Origin: QVMG01 sp032073245
GTDB lineage: Bacteria; Bacteroidota; Bacteroidia; Bacteroidales; Tannerellaceae
Reading direction: 5' to 3'
Assembly: GCA_032073245.1 (NCBI GenBank)
Contig: DAMANX010000003.1
Span: 1-64,000 of the forward strand
DNA length: 64,000 nt
Every line of letters starts with the position of its first letter. The stretch's first letter is position 1. The translations under genes were made by a program, and so were the position numbers. The notes under the pieces were generated by a model, which saw only the letters and a list, made by a program, of their open reading frames with translations, did no database searches and was not told the origin of the DNA. This document shows, in pieces, positions 8,803 through 19,700 of this stretch.

Positions 8803-11082
8803 TTAACGTATTGCTACTTCATCAAACATAGTCCAGATATCATTTCCGGCATCACGATGCCACAGCGGACATACGGAAATAACATCTACTTTTAGTTTCA
8901 CATAACGTGCGTTGCGGGGATTAAATTTCGCTTCATAAACCTTTGTCATGTAATTCTTTTCCCGATTCATATTGTGATTCACTGACGATACGCATGTAAA
9001 TTGGTTACCGTCTAAAGATGTCTCTATGGAAATTCTTTTAGGCAGGATTAGCCTGTCAAGGATAGATTGGATAAACCGGATATCGACTTCTTTAATCTCT
9101 TGTTGTTCTTCCAGATCTATTATGATGTCGAAGTTATCATGTTTAAACCCTATCCAGTTTTCATCATAATTTCGTGCTCCCAGGATTCCATCGGTTATCG
9201 ATGTCAGGCCTTCAGCTTTGTAATCGGTCAGAGGAAGGCTGATGCGTGCCGATTTGTGGAGCGCTTTGTTTCCATTAGAAAGAAATTTCTGGTATTGCTG
9301 AGGGGTTACCGTCATTTCTTCCTGATATTCATCTACCGTTGTCATCCACTCACATAGGCGGCGTGTATCGTTTTTACGGCATCCTTCGATGAAACGATCC
9401 AGTTTGTTAGTATATTTCTTGCTCACATTTAGCTCACCATTGGCATCCGATTCAAAGAATCCCCTTTCACCTATCGGCATCAGGTTAGCCTGTTCCAATT
9501 CGGTAAACAAAAGAGGCAGACGGGCTTCTTGAACTCTTTCCAATAACTCGGGTTGTCCGGCAACTGCTGCTTCGGCACGGTCGAAACAAGACTGGTAACT
9601 ATCCAGATTAGCGGGAGAGAGATAACCATTGACGGGCGTGAGAGCATTCCCGAAAATACTTAGTCCCTCTCCGCTTCTTTCTAAATTATCATGTAGGAGA
9701 TTGATATACTCTTTGATGTATTTGCCTGCATTCCCATAATAACCTGTCAGGAAATCATCCATAACGGCTTCGACATCACAATAGGGATTCCAAAGAAGCT
9801 TTGCGGCGATGTATGCCCGTAGATGGCACATTTCCCCGGCAGGTTCAGGATTGCCTTGCGAGAAAACGGATGTTACATTATTTCTGACAAAGTATTGCAT
9901 ATTGGGCTGTAAAGTCCGAAGGTTTGGGAAAGGCGTATACAGGTTGCTGAATTGTATCATATAATCCCATAAAAGGATATTATCGGATATCTTTGCCCAG
10001 TCGTCCATGTCTTTCATGAAGTCTGCACTTGTCTCATCCAGCGGGATCGGTTTACTCCGGTTGCACTCGATATTGCAAAACATAATGTTTACATTCTTCA
10101 CCGGTTTCACATGCAAAGGAGCCTTTCTTGTGTACTGATAGGCAAGTGTTGAGATTACTTTGTCGGGATACCGTTCAGCCACTTTATTAATGAAGCGGAT
10201 CATTAATCCGGCTGGGCTTCCCTCCTCTTCGCATATTTTAAGGCATTCTTCACATTTACAGTAGTTGTAATTATCATTCTGGCTTACCGACCAATAAATT
10301 GCCTCCGGCTTCTTCGCCATCCATCCGTCTAATTCCTTCCATAGTACTTCCAGTACTTCCGGATTAGTGAGGCAAAGTTGTGATGGAACTCGTTCCCCCC
10401 TATCAGTCAACGTATAATATTCCGGATGGCTATCGAAATATGTATGTTCCGGCACAAGTGTTCCGAATGTATGTACCCAAAAGCCCCATTTCCCATGATC
10501 TACACCGCTTCTGGGAGTCTGTGTCAGGCGTAGCCATTCAAAGAATGAGTCATCATTGGCACAGACATATAACATATTACGTGAAGTAATGGAGGGTACT
10601 TGCCAGTCATCAATGTTCGATGGAAGAGTAACTTTGGTTTTACGAGGTACGAACTCCACATTTTTTGTATACTTCCGGCATCCCAGATAATTCTCCAGTA
10701 ACTCATTCACTCCATAAAGAATACCATAATTATTTCCTCCGATAACACATACTCTCTTATTATCTGTCCGGATATAGAATCCGTCTTCACCTAATTCATC
10801 TGATGAGACTGCCAAAGGAATGATACGGTTTGTATTCCCTATTGAAATTTCTTTATCGGTAGGGGGCTCCGTATCTTCAACGATTGGCATCCATACGTCT
10901 GATATTTTGTGAAGATAGTTTTGAAGCTCTTTTGCAGCTTTAAGCTCCATCATTGTCGGCATCTTTGATGTTACAATTACATAGTTGTTCTTACCGGAAT
11001 CGATAAGTTCCAGTTCCTGGGAACAAGAGCTAAATCCTAGTATGCTTAAAGCAAGAGCTAATAATATAGAGTAATGTTTCAT
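8803..11082 (-). CDS. DUF4838 lipoprotein with C-terminal discoidin-like domain
   Basis: Lipoprotein signal with SSC (Cys20). Residues about 30-130 resemble the non-catalytic domain seen at the N-terminus of GH20 and GH67 enzymes (KAAKELQNYLHKIS, ISIGNTNR, DGFYIRT). A TIM-barrel-like DUF4838 region follows (about 190-470), with YWSVSQNDNYNYCKCEEC and LLWDYMIQFSNLYTPFPNL. The C-terminus (about 620-759) looks like an F5/8 type C carbohydrate-binding domain ending MFDEVAIR. DUF4838 proteins recur in Bacteroidetes glycan operons and are thought to be glycoside hydrolases related to alpha-glucuronidases; the activity here is unproven. It lies between the GH16-like and ASST genes in one operon. Confidence 0.8.
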   Translation of the reverse strand: MKHYSILLALALSILGFSSCSQELELIDSGKNNYVIVTSKMPTMMELKAAKELQNYLHKISDVWMPIVEDTEPPTDKEISIGNTNRIIPLAVSSDELGEDGFYIRTDNKRVCVIGGNNYGILYGVNELLENYLGCRKYTKNVEFVPRKTKVTLPSNIDDWQVPSITSRNMLYVCANDDSFFEWLRLTQTPRSGVDHGKWGFWVHTFGTLVPEHTYFDSHPEYYTLTDRGERVPSQLCLTNPEVLEVLWKELDGWMAKKPEAIYWSVSQNDNYNYCKCEECLKICEEEGSPAGLMIRFINKVAERYPDKVISTLAYQYTRKAPLHVKPVKNVNIMFCNIECNRSKPIPLDETSADFMKDMDDWAKISDNILLWDYMIQFSNLYTPFPNLRTLQPNMQYFVRNNVTSVFSQGNPEPAGEMCHLRAYIAAKLLWNPYCDVEAVMDDFLTGYYGNAGKYIKEYINLLHDNLERSGEGLSIFGNALTPVNGYLSPANLDSYQSCFDRAEAAVAGQPELLERVQEARLPLLFTELEQANLMPIGERGFFESDANGELNVSKKYTNKLDRFIEGCRKNDTRRLCEWMTTVDEYQEEMTVTPQQYQKFLSNGNKALHKSARISLPLTDYKAEGLTSITDGILGARNYDENWIGFKHDNFDIIIDLEEQQEIKEVDIRFIQSILDRLILPKRISIETSLDGNQFTCVSSVNHNMNREKNYMTKVYEAKFNPRNARYVKLKVDVISVCPLWHRDAGNDIWTMFDEVAIR

Positions 11083-11106
11083 GAATTTTGAATGAGCTTA
11101 ATTGTC

Positions 11107-11799
11107 TTATTCGTGATAACGATAAGCTACATAATCGAAGATTCCGTAATTCTCCTGTTTAGGTTGATGATCACCGATAAACTTCAGATTCTCTACACTA
11201 CAGAAGATATGGAAAGCGTAGTCTTTACCGAATGTCTGCTGTACACTGCTTACAACTTTGTTATCAATCAACCATTCGACTTTATAATTACCGTCTACCA
11301 GTGTAAGGTCTATTTCGAAGATATGCCAACCAGTTTTGATTGCTACCGGTGTCGATTGAGTAGGATGATCCTGCGTAGTCATATAAGCAATCATCTCATC
11401 ATCTGCTGCTCCTAATTCTTCCCGGACTTCTTTTTTACCATAGCCTACTTCAAAGTCAATTTCATGATGGTCGTCACAATATATCCAGGAACCTACACTG
11501 GCCTGGTCGCCAACACCCATAGCCGGGATATAGGTTCTCCAGGTATTCCGTCCTGTGGTGTACTTTTCGGGAGTACGTACTTTTTTCCTATCCCACGAAT
11601 TTGCACGGGTAAAGATGCGGAGTTTGCCATCTTCAATCACACATTGATTGTCCGGATTATCATCCTGATGGCCATATACCCAGCCTTCCAGATCATTGAA
11701 ATCCCATCTCTTTTCTTCAACTGCCGATTCTTTGCATCCTGTGAGCAGCAAGGAAATGATCCCTACTGCTAATATCCATTTATATATTGTCATTTTCAT
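11107..11799 (-). CDS. GH16-like lipoprotein with intact catalytic motif
   Basis: A 230-residue lipoprotein (lipobox LLTGC, Cys22) with a concanavalin-like jelly-roll fold. The sequence EIDFE at residues 113-117 fits the GH16 catalytic pattern E-x-D-x-E (Glu113 nucleophile, Asp115, Glu117 acid/base). Aromatic residues around it (GSWIYCDDHHEIDFEVGYG, GWHIFEIDL) are usual for the family. GH16 enzymes are endo-acting on beta-glucans, agars and related galactans; the linkage cut here cannot be told from sequence alone. It starts 6 bp after susD, so it is probably the surface endo-hydrolase or glycan-binding partner of the system. Confidence 0.7.
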   Translation of the reverse strand: MKMTIYKWILAVGIISLLLTGCKESAVEEKRWDFNDLEGWVYGHQDDNPDNQCVIEDGKLRIFTRANSWDRKKVRTPEKYTTGRNTWRTYIPAMGVGDQASVGSWIYCDDHHEIDFEVGYGKKEVREELGAADDEMIAYMTTQDHPTQSTPVAIKTGWHIFEIDLTLVDGNYKVEWLIDNKVVSSVQQTFGKDYAFHIFCSVENLKFIGDHQPKQENYGIFDYVAYRYHE

Positions 11800-11805
11800 T
11801 CTTAT

Positions 11806-13497
11806 TTATTTTACAAAACTTCTACAATTATCTAATTCCGGATTAAGGTCAGATTCTCGTTTAGGGGCTGGATAGTAACGACGAATATCGTTCTCTGTCA
11901 AGTCGCTGGGATATACTTTCCATTCTGAGCTATAATCCGCATTTGTGTCTTTCGAGTTCTTTTCACGCCATTCTGATTTCAGTTTGATAGCTGCAATATA
12001 CTTATCCAGCCGGTCTTTCCATAAACCCATACGGATCAGGTCAGGACGGCGTACACCCTCATTATTCAATTCCAACAAACGTTCATCACATATTGCACTT
12101 CGTAGTGCTTCTTTGGATGAATAATCAGACAATTGAATATTATGTGTATCATTTTGGAAGGCACGGCTTACTATTTGATTGATGAGTTCGATTGATTCCT
12201 GATTCGGTCCATTCAGTTCATTCAATATTTCAGCTTTACAAAGAATGATATCTGCCAAACGAAGCATTACCATATTGTTCTTGGTATTGTAATTGTATGT
12301 TCCAGGACGGAGATATTTATATTTCTTTGTATAAGAAGCACCTAACTCATTAATAGTCTTTGTTTCGGAATCAAAATAAATAGTACCTACCTTTTCTATT
12401 GATTCGGGAATCTCATAATAACGAGGCTTAGGAGTGTTGTCATTATCATACACATTACGGAAAGAGGTAACCATAAGTTCGGTATATCTTTCATCTTCTT
12501 TGTCGTAAGTCCATGTCAATTCCAAAGGAATACTGAAAAGATTCCATCCCATATCATAATCCCAGGGAGTGAAGTTCATACCGATATCAGAGCTACCGGA
12601 AGGTATGTCCTGGCTAGAACGAATGGCAAATATAATCTCGTTATTATAGAGTGTTTCATCTGTTTCCGGATCAAACACATCCCATATCTTGGATTGAAGA
12701 GAATATACACTACCGTTGAGTGCAAGTACCTCATTAGCGTAACCTAATGCTTTCTGCCATAAACCGGCTGCATCACCTCCGCTTAGACGCGCCCGTCCTG
12801 CTTCACGCATATATAGGCGACAAAGAAAACCTGCAGCCGCACCTGAAGTTCCTCTTCCTGCATCCAGCTTACTGGCATAACTTTGCGGTAAACTTGCTTT
12901 TGCGTTTATAAGATCGCTTTCTATCTGTTTCTCTATTTCATCCAAGGAAGAAGGAGGCAATAAAGAGTTTACAGGAATATCGCTATCGGTTACCAAAGGA
13001 ACGGTATAGAACAGGTCGGTAAGCATATAGTAGGCAAATCCCCGCATGAAATAGGCTTCTGCAATAAGTGCATCTTTTGCTGATTTAGCCAAAGCAGCAT
13101 CTTCATCGAACTCTGTATCCGGAATTTCCGGTATTTTATCGATTGCTATATTTGCACGACTTACCATTTTATAATAGGCATCCCATGAATTGGCAACGTC
13201 CGTATTAATACTCATCTTTCCTTCATTCAATACCTCATTATCCATCTCCCTCATGAAACAAGCATCTGTGGGCATGTCATTGAGGTAGAATATAGCACGA
13301 TTGGAAACACGGTGTAATGGCTCATACATAGAGTTTACAGCGGCTATTGCATCATTTTTTGTCTTAAAAGCATTCTCGGATGTAAGTTCTGAATACACAA
13401 CTTCCTTCAAGGTGTCTTCACAAGAGGAAAACATACCGGCAGAAAGTAACAGAGCAGAACCAATCAATCCTATTTTAAATATATCTTTCATAATCAT
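11806..13497 (-). CDS. SusD/RagB-family outer-membrane glycan-binding lipoprotein
   Basis: Lipobox SSCED near residue 26, then a SusD N-terminal region and tetratricopeptide-like helices (RGFAYYMLTDLFYTVPLV; AEAYFMRG). The C-terminal SusD domain includes VMLRLADIILCKAEILNEL and ICDERLLELNNEGVRRPDLIR, which are hallmark segments. It caps the SusC transporter at the cell surface and captures the oligosaccharide. It starts 6 bp after susC. The 563-residue length is normal. The start could instead be the second Met two codons in. Confidence 0.93.
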   Translation of the reverse strand: MIMKDIFKIGLIGSALLLSAGMFSSCEDTLKEVVYSELTSENAFKTKNDAIAAVNSMYEPLHRVSNRAIFYLNDMPTDACFMREMDNEVLNEGKMSINTDVANSWDAYYKMVSRANIAIDKIPEIPDTEFDEDAALAKSAKDALIAEAYFMRGFAYYMLTDLFYTVPLVTDSDIPVNSLLPPSSLDEIEKQIESDLINAKASLPQSYASKLDAGRGTSGAAAGFLCRLYMREAGRARLSGGDAAGLWQKALGYANEVLALNGSVYSLQSKIWDVFDPETDETLYNNEIIFAIRSSQDIPSGSSDIGMNFTPWDYDMGWNLFSIPLELTWTYDKEDERYTELMVTSFRNVYDNDNTPKPRYYEIPESIEKVGTIYFDSETKTINELGASYTKKYKYLRPGTYNYNTKNNMVMLRLADIILCKAEILNELNGPNQESIELINQIVSRAFQNDTHNIQLSDYSSKEALRSAICDERLLELNNEGVRRPDLIRMGLWKDRLDKYIAAIKLKSEWREKNSKDTNADYSSEWKVYPSDLTENDIRRYYPAPKRESDLNPELDNCRSFVK

Positions 13498-13503
13498 TCA
13501 ACG

Positions 13504-16500
13504 TTAAAAAGTTATTTTAGCACCAAAGTTCACCATTCTATAAGCCGGATAGGAACTAAAGTCAAGTCCTTGTGAAACAGCTTTACCTCCGTTTGTGCTT
13601 ACCTCAGGGTCAAATCCTGAATAATTGGTAATTGTTATCAGATTCTGTGCCCCTACATACAGGCGTAGTCCTTTTACATATTTATATGCTTCTCCCATTT
13701 TTCTTAGTGGCAAATTATATCCTACTTCTATATTCTGAAGCCTTACATAGCTGGCATCTTCTACAAAGCGTGAATTGATATAAGAGCCATATTTAATACC
13801 TGAATTCTTCTTGTATCCGTTACGTGATATTTCGTTCGACGGATTCTGTTGAGTCCATTTGTTCATTGATTCTTTGAGGCGGCCATCATCTTCCAACACT
13901 ACTCTGGATAAATTTAATAACTCAGCACCCAGCGAAGCATCAATAAAGAAAGAAAAGTCGAAGTCTTTAATTCTAAAGTTATTTCCTAATCCAATAATTA
14001 CATCCGGATTGCCATCACCTATTACTTTACGGTCTTTAATTGTAATTGCTCCATCGCCATCGAGATCTTTGAACTTAGGATCACCGGGTACCGAAGTAGG
14101 TTGTGCAGCATGAGTTTCACCTGTTTGTATAATGCCATCAAATACATAACCATAAATTGAACTCATTGGATAGCCCTCCTTCAGCATAGCATACTCTTCC
14201 CAATTATACCAGCCTTGTGGCCGTACTGTCTCAAAGCGTGCTTCTCCTTGATTGAGTTCAAGCACCATATTTTTGTTACGGGAAAGGTTCAATGTTGTAC
14301 TCCAGCTAAAATCGGGCTTTGTGATATTATTTGATTTAATAAACAGTTCAAATCCACGATTACGGATCTTTCCGTTATTTCCCATCATAGTTGTGAAACC
14401 ACCTGTAGATGTGGATACAGAAATAGGATTTAAAAGATCGGTAGTGATTTTGTTATAATAATCAAAGTTTACTTCAATACGTTTTTCAAATAGTGAGAAA
14501 TCAAGACCCAAATTGGTTTGAGCTGTGGACTCCCATTTCAAATCTTTATTTTCGGGATTGGAAGGATACATCCCTTTTACAATTGAACCTCCTCCAAGGT
14601 AAACATCGGTCATTCCAAATTTGCGTTGAGATAGGTAGTTTCCAATACCGTCATTACCTGTGATACCATAACTGGCACGAAGCTTAATATCATAGAACAG
14701 AGGTTTTGTAAATTCCATAAAAGATTCATCTCCTAATTGCCATGCGATTGAACCGGAAGGGAAATATCCCCATTTATTACCGGGGCCGAAGTTGGATGCA
14801 CCATCAGCACGTATGGAAGCATTCAAAATATACTTTTGATTCAATACATACTCAGCACGGCCAAAGAAAGATAACTTTGTATTATCTTCCCTCCATGAGT
14901 TTATCCATTGTATAGTTTGAGCTCCAGCCATATTATTGTAAGAGAATTCATCGGTAGAGAATCCGAATCCTTGCATTCCATTACTTTCCGATACCAATTT
15001 AGAATAGGTCATACCACCAAGAATCTTTACATCATGTTTGTCTGTGAAATTCTCATGCCATGTTAGAAGAGCGTCTAATTGTTGCTGATCATTTTTGTAG
15101 TTATTAATAGTAGCCAAACCATCATTTGCTTTACCGACATTTGTAGACTTAGGGTAATATTTTTGCTTTTTTGTATTATCATTGCTATATGTATATTGTA
15201 CCCTACCAGTTAATGATTTTAAGATGTCTACTTCTCCATGCAAGGTTGCATACATGTTATTTGTCACCTCTTCAAAGTCTACATCATTCAACTCACTAAA
15301 TATACCGGGTTTTCTCCCTCTCTCTCCAAATACGTCATCTCCACTGGGTGTTGTTAAGGGAGACATCATGAATATGCTATAGATAACATTATCGGTAGTT
15401 GTATTTGTACCCATATTCAGGTAATTCTTGTTGGATCTTGCCATGTAAACATTTGATCCAAAACGTATGCGGTCATTTAGTTTATAGTCAAGATTCATAC
15501 GGGCACTGAAGCGATCAAATTCAGTGTTTTGCAAAATTCCTTTATCATTCAGATAATTACCTGAAATTGCCATTGCCAGTTTTTCTGTTCCACCTGCAAT
15601 CATAAATTGATGCGTTTGGGTCATAGCTGTTCTTGTTGTGGCATCAATCCAATCCGTTCCGGATCCTGTGTATTTTAATTGCTCAGCAGTATAAGGTGCA
15701 TTTCCGGAACTACCATTTTCTTCCCATACTTTCATATTATAATGAATTATGTCCTGAGCATCCATCAGATCCCAGGGATTGCGAAGCTTCTTTACAGATG
15801 AATTATAAGAATAGCTTACATTGAACTGATCTTTTGTTCCTTTCTTTGTTGTTATTAATACAACACCATTTGCCCCCCTTGACCCATAAATAGCTGTTGC
15901 GGCAGCATCTTTAAGAATCTCAATGGATTGGATATCTTCCGGATTGATTTGATTTCCTATCTCTGTCTGGAATCCATCAATCACATACAATGGTTCATTA
16001 TTGGAGCTGATTGAAGATGCTCCACGTACACGAATGGAGATACCACCTCCGGGTTCTCCTGAATTTTGACGGACATGTACACCGGCTGCTCTACCTTTTA
16101 ATAACTGGGCAGTACTGGTAACAACCCCGGCTTTGATATCGTCGGTTTTCAGGGAAGTGATAGCACCCGCTATATCGCGTTTCCGTGTTACCCCATATCC
16201 TACAACTACAACTTCATCAAGAAGTAAATTATCTTTATCCAGTTTAATTGTAAGATTGTTCATGCCACTGGTTATAACGACTTCCTTACCAATCATTCCA
16301 ATATAAGAGACTAATAGAGTTTGTCCCGGTGAAACGTCAATAGTGAATTGCCCGTCAATATCCGTTGTTTGCCCGGTAGTTGTTCCCTTTATCATTACCG
16401 CTGCTCCAATCAACGGTTCCAGGGTCTGTTCATCTAAAACAACGCCGCTTACTCTCTGCTGTGCAAAGCCGAGAATGTAAACGAAACATAGGAGAGAAAG

Positions 16501-16518
16501 AAGAATGAATTTCCTCAT
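13504..16518 (-). CDS. SusC/RagA-family TonB-dependent transporter
   Basis: Signal peptide (1-19), then a carboxypeptidase-regulatory-like domain (about 22-100; VSGVVLDEQTLEPLIGAAV). The TonB-box/plug region follows (DEVVVVGYG near residue 100; the plug contains SIEILKDAAATAIYGSRGANG). A 22-stranded barrel ends with aromatic-rich AYRMVNFGAKITF. At 1004 residues it is a full-length SusC. It imports oligosaccharide across the outer membrane using TonB energy. First gene of a five-gene operon, divergent from the hybrid regulator that probably controls it. Confidence 0.95.
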   Translation of the reverse strand: MRKFILLSLLCFVYILGFAQQRVSGVVLDEQTLEPLIGAAVMIKGTTTGQTTDIDGQFTIDVSPGQTLLVSYIGMIGKEVVITSGMNNLTIKLDKDNLLLDEVVVVGYGVTRKRDIAGAITSLKTDDIKAGVVTSTAQLLKGRAAGVHVRQNSGEPGGGISIRVRGASSISSNNEPLYVIDGFQTEIGNQINPEDIQSIEILKDAAATAIYGSRGANGVVLITTKKGTKDQFNVSYSYNSSVKKLRNPWDLMDAQDIIHYNMKVWEENGSSGNAPYTAEQLKYTGSGTDWIDATTRTAMTQTHQFMIAGGTEKLAMAISGNYLNDKGILQNTEFDRFSARMNLDYKLNDRIRFGSNVYMARSNKNYLNMGTNTTTDNVIYSIFMMSPLTTPSGDDVFGERGRKPGIFSELNDVDFEEVTNNMYATLHGEVDILKSLTGRVQYTYSNDNTKKQKYYPKSTNVGKANDGLATINNYKNDQQQLDALLTWHENFTDKHDVKILGGMTYSKLVSESNGMQGFGFSTDEFSYNNMAGAQTIQWINSWREDNTKLSFFGRAEYVLNQKYILNASIRADGASNFGPGNKWGYFPSGSIAWQLGDESFMEFTKPLFYDIKLRASYGITGNDGIGNYLSQRKFGMTDVYLGGGSIVKGMYPSNPENKDLKWESTAQTNLGLDFSLFEKRIEVNFDYYNKITTDLLNPISVSTSTGGFTTMMGNNGKIRNRGFELFIKSNNITKPDFSWSTTLNLSRNKNMVLELNQGEARFETVRPQGWYNWEEYAMLKEGYPMSSIYGYVFDGIIQTGETHAAQPTSVPGDPKFKDLDGDGAITIKDRKVIGDGNPDVIIGLGNNFRIKDFDFSFFIDASLGAELLNLSRVVLEDDGRLKESMNKWTQQNPSNEISRNGYKKNSGIKYGSYINSRFVEDASYVRLQNIEVGYNLPLRKMGEAYKYVKGLRLYVGAQNLITITNYSGFDPEVSTNGGKAVSQGLDFSSYPAYRMVNFGAKITF

Positions 16519-16577
16519 AATACAGAATAATATAGGTTTAACAATAGTGAATTACTTGTGCATAATAATTATGGTGG

Positions 16578-16585
16578 CAAATGTA
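16578..16585 (-). promoter_or_regulatory. -7 element of the SusC/D operon promoter
   Basis: TACATTTG on the minus strand matches TAnnTTTG exactly and lies 60 bp before the susC start. No good -33 element is seen at the usual spacing, which is common for promoters that depend on an activator such as the divergent hybrid regulator. Confidence 0.45.
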
Positions 16586-16716
16586 TAGATGACACATACA
16601 AAAGATGTTCACTCCTGTCTAAAATAGTTCCTCTAATGTCTATTTTGGGAATAACAGATGAGATAGTGTATAAAAAGTCACTATATTTATAGCGGGACAA
16701 AGTCTGATACTCACTT

Positions 16717-19700
16717 ATGAGATTTAGAATAAATAAACCAGTATTAATTATCCTTATTAGTTGTTGTTTACTTTGGAAAGGGTGGGGCAATAACAATAGC
16801 TACTACTTTAAACAGATTGCTATTGAACATGGCCTTTCTCAATCAAGTATAACTTCTATTGTATTTGATCAGAAAGGAATGCTATGGATTGGTACACGAT
16901 CCGGGTTGAATTGTTATGATCAACATGAATTGACATCCTTTTTTTATGAAAAAGATAAAGAGGGTTCATTACCGGGTAATTATATTTTGTTTGTAGCCGA
17001 AGATTCCTCCAATACAATATGGGTCTCAACAAATAAAGGGATAGTAAAGTATGATCCCGGAACTAACACCTTTATTTCTGTGATTCCTGAGAAAGCATAT
17101 TCATATATTAATATCCCGGGAGGAATCCTCTTTTCAGGAGATAATGTGCTTTATAAATATAATTACCGAGAAAGTACTTTTTATAAAATAAATCTGGATC
17201 CTACCATTCAGCAATTAAGCCATGACACTTATAAATTATTCAAACTATTGGCTTTTGACGATGAAAAGGTTCTTATTGCCACAAAGAATGAAGGTTTTTT
17301 TACATATAACTTTAATAATGACGAGATAAAACAATTACCTTTTGGAAATACACCCACCTTATTATCTGTTTGTACAAGTTCATCCGGAGATATCTATTGC
17401 TCTTATTTTAAAAAAGGTTTATTCTGTTTTAATAATGCAGGAGAATTAACTGCCCATTATACTACAGAAAACTCAAATTTAAGTAATGATATCATTCTTG
17501 ATATTGTCGAAAAGGATGGAATGATTTGGGTAGGAACAGATGGTGGCGGTATTGGTATACTCAATCCGGCTACACACGAAATAACAACTCTTCAACATAT
17601 TCCGGGAGATGCAAGTTCTCTACCTGTTAATTCCATAACGATTCTTTATAATGATAAAGAAAATAACCTATGGGCTGGGACGGTGCGTGGAGGTATTTTT
17701 GGAATTAAGGAAACATATATCCGTTCCTACATTGATGTAGCCTTAAATAATACGAATGGTTTGAGCGAGAAAGCTGTTATTAGTATGTATGAAGACGATA
17801 GCAGTATGTTGTGGATTGGAACGGATGGAGGAGGAATAAATAAATATAATCCTTTTACAAATGAATTTACCCATTATCCGGCAACTTATGGAGATAAAGT
17901 AGCTTCAATCACCGGCTTCTCTTCAACGGAACTATTGATTTCGCTTTACAGTAAAGGTGTTTTTATTGTTGATAAAGTTACAGGCCGGTACAGGCCTTTT
18001 ACGATTGTAAACGAAGAAGTACATCTGGAAGAATGTTTTGGAGGATATATGCTTTTAGCACATAAAATGCCGGATAACAGAATACTTATTTTGTCACAAC
18101 ACGGATATCTCTATAATCCGCTAAATAAACAATTTACTCCAATCACGACTAAAGAAGGTGATTCTTTTCCGGGAGCATTAAATCTTCAATATGCAGAAGA
18201 TTCTGTTATTTTATTAACCAAAGACAATCATATTTTTACGCTATCTCTTGAAACAAATGAGTTGGAAACTTTATTCGCTATTGAACCTCATGAAACTATC
18301 CGTTCCCTTTGTTATGATAATGAGGGAACACTTTGGATTGGAAGCGATGAGGGATTGAGTTACTATAAACTGGATGAAAAGATATTACATCGTATTGAAA
18401 CAAAGATGTTCAATGATGTATCTTATCTTTTCCTGGATAATACGGATCGATTATGGATCAGCGCACAGAATATGTTGTTCTCCTACATTATTAAAGAAAA
18501 CCGTTTTGTGATTTGGGATGAATCCGATGGGTTCTCACCAAATGAAATTCTTTTTATGTACCAAAAACCATCAATTACCAATAATATTTATCTGGCCGGA
18601 ATTAATGGTTTAGTTAAGATAGATAAGAATATTTCATACAACGCTAAAACACAACCGAAAGTAGGGCTGGTAGATATTATTTATAATGGAAGTTCATCAT
18701 TGAATCTGCTTAGACAGTCCGATAAAACAATAGAAATACCATGGAATTATACATCCCTGTCAATTGTAATGGGACTGAGTGAAAAGGATCTCTTCCGGCA
18801 AACATTATATCGTTACAGTATAGCAGGATTAAATAATCAATATATTGAATCCTATAATCACAAACTGGATATACCTCAACTGTTACCGGGCCGGTATTCG
18901 GTAATGGCATCCTGTAATACAAAAAGCGGAAACTGGAGCCAGCCGGTAAGAATCCTAACGATTAACGTGCTTTCACCTTGGTATCAACGAAGTTGGTTTA
19001 TTCTTCTTTGCGTGGTCACAACTCTTTATGTTATATCCGGAATTGTGTATACTATTCTTCGCCGTAATAAAAACCGGTTAAAGTGGGAAAAGAAAGAACA
19101 TGAACAAACAGTGAATGAAGAAAAGATCCGTTTTCTGGTAAATATTAGTCATGAGTTACGAACCCCTCTTACATTAATTTATGCACCATTGAAAAGATTG
19201 ATTCAGAAAGATATTAATAAATTGGATCAGGAAGTTGTGATGGAGCAACTCAAAGCAGTATACAAGCAATCCCGGCAAATGAAGAATATTATTAATATGG
19301 TACTTGATTTGAACCGGCTTAATTCGGAATATGAAACTCTTCAGATGCGACCTCACATTTTAAATCAATGGATACAAACTATATCGGAGGATTTCAGAAA
19401 CGAATTTAAGGAAAGAAATATACAGCTTGTTTTTCAATTGGACGATTCGATTCAGATGGTTTGGTTTGACGAATGGAAATGCCAGATTGTTTTATCCAAT
19501 TTACTGATGAATGCCCTAAAGTTCAGTGAACCGAATACACAAATTATTTTATCTACACAAATGAATCATGGATCTGTGAGAATTTCTGTTTGCGATGAAG
19601 GAATAGGACTGGATAATGTAGATATTAATAAATTATTCACCCGTTTTTATCAGGGAAAACATCCGGAGAATGGAAGCGGGATAGGACTCTCCTACTCTAA

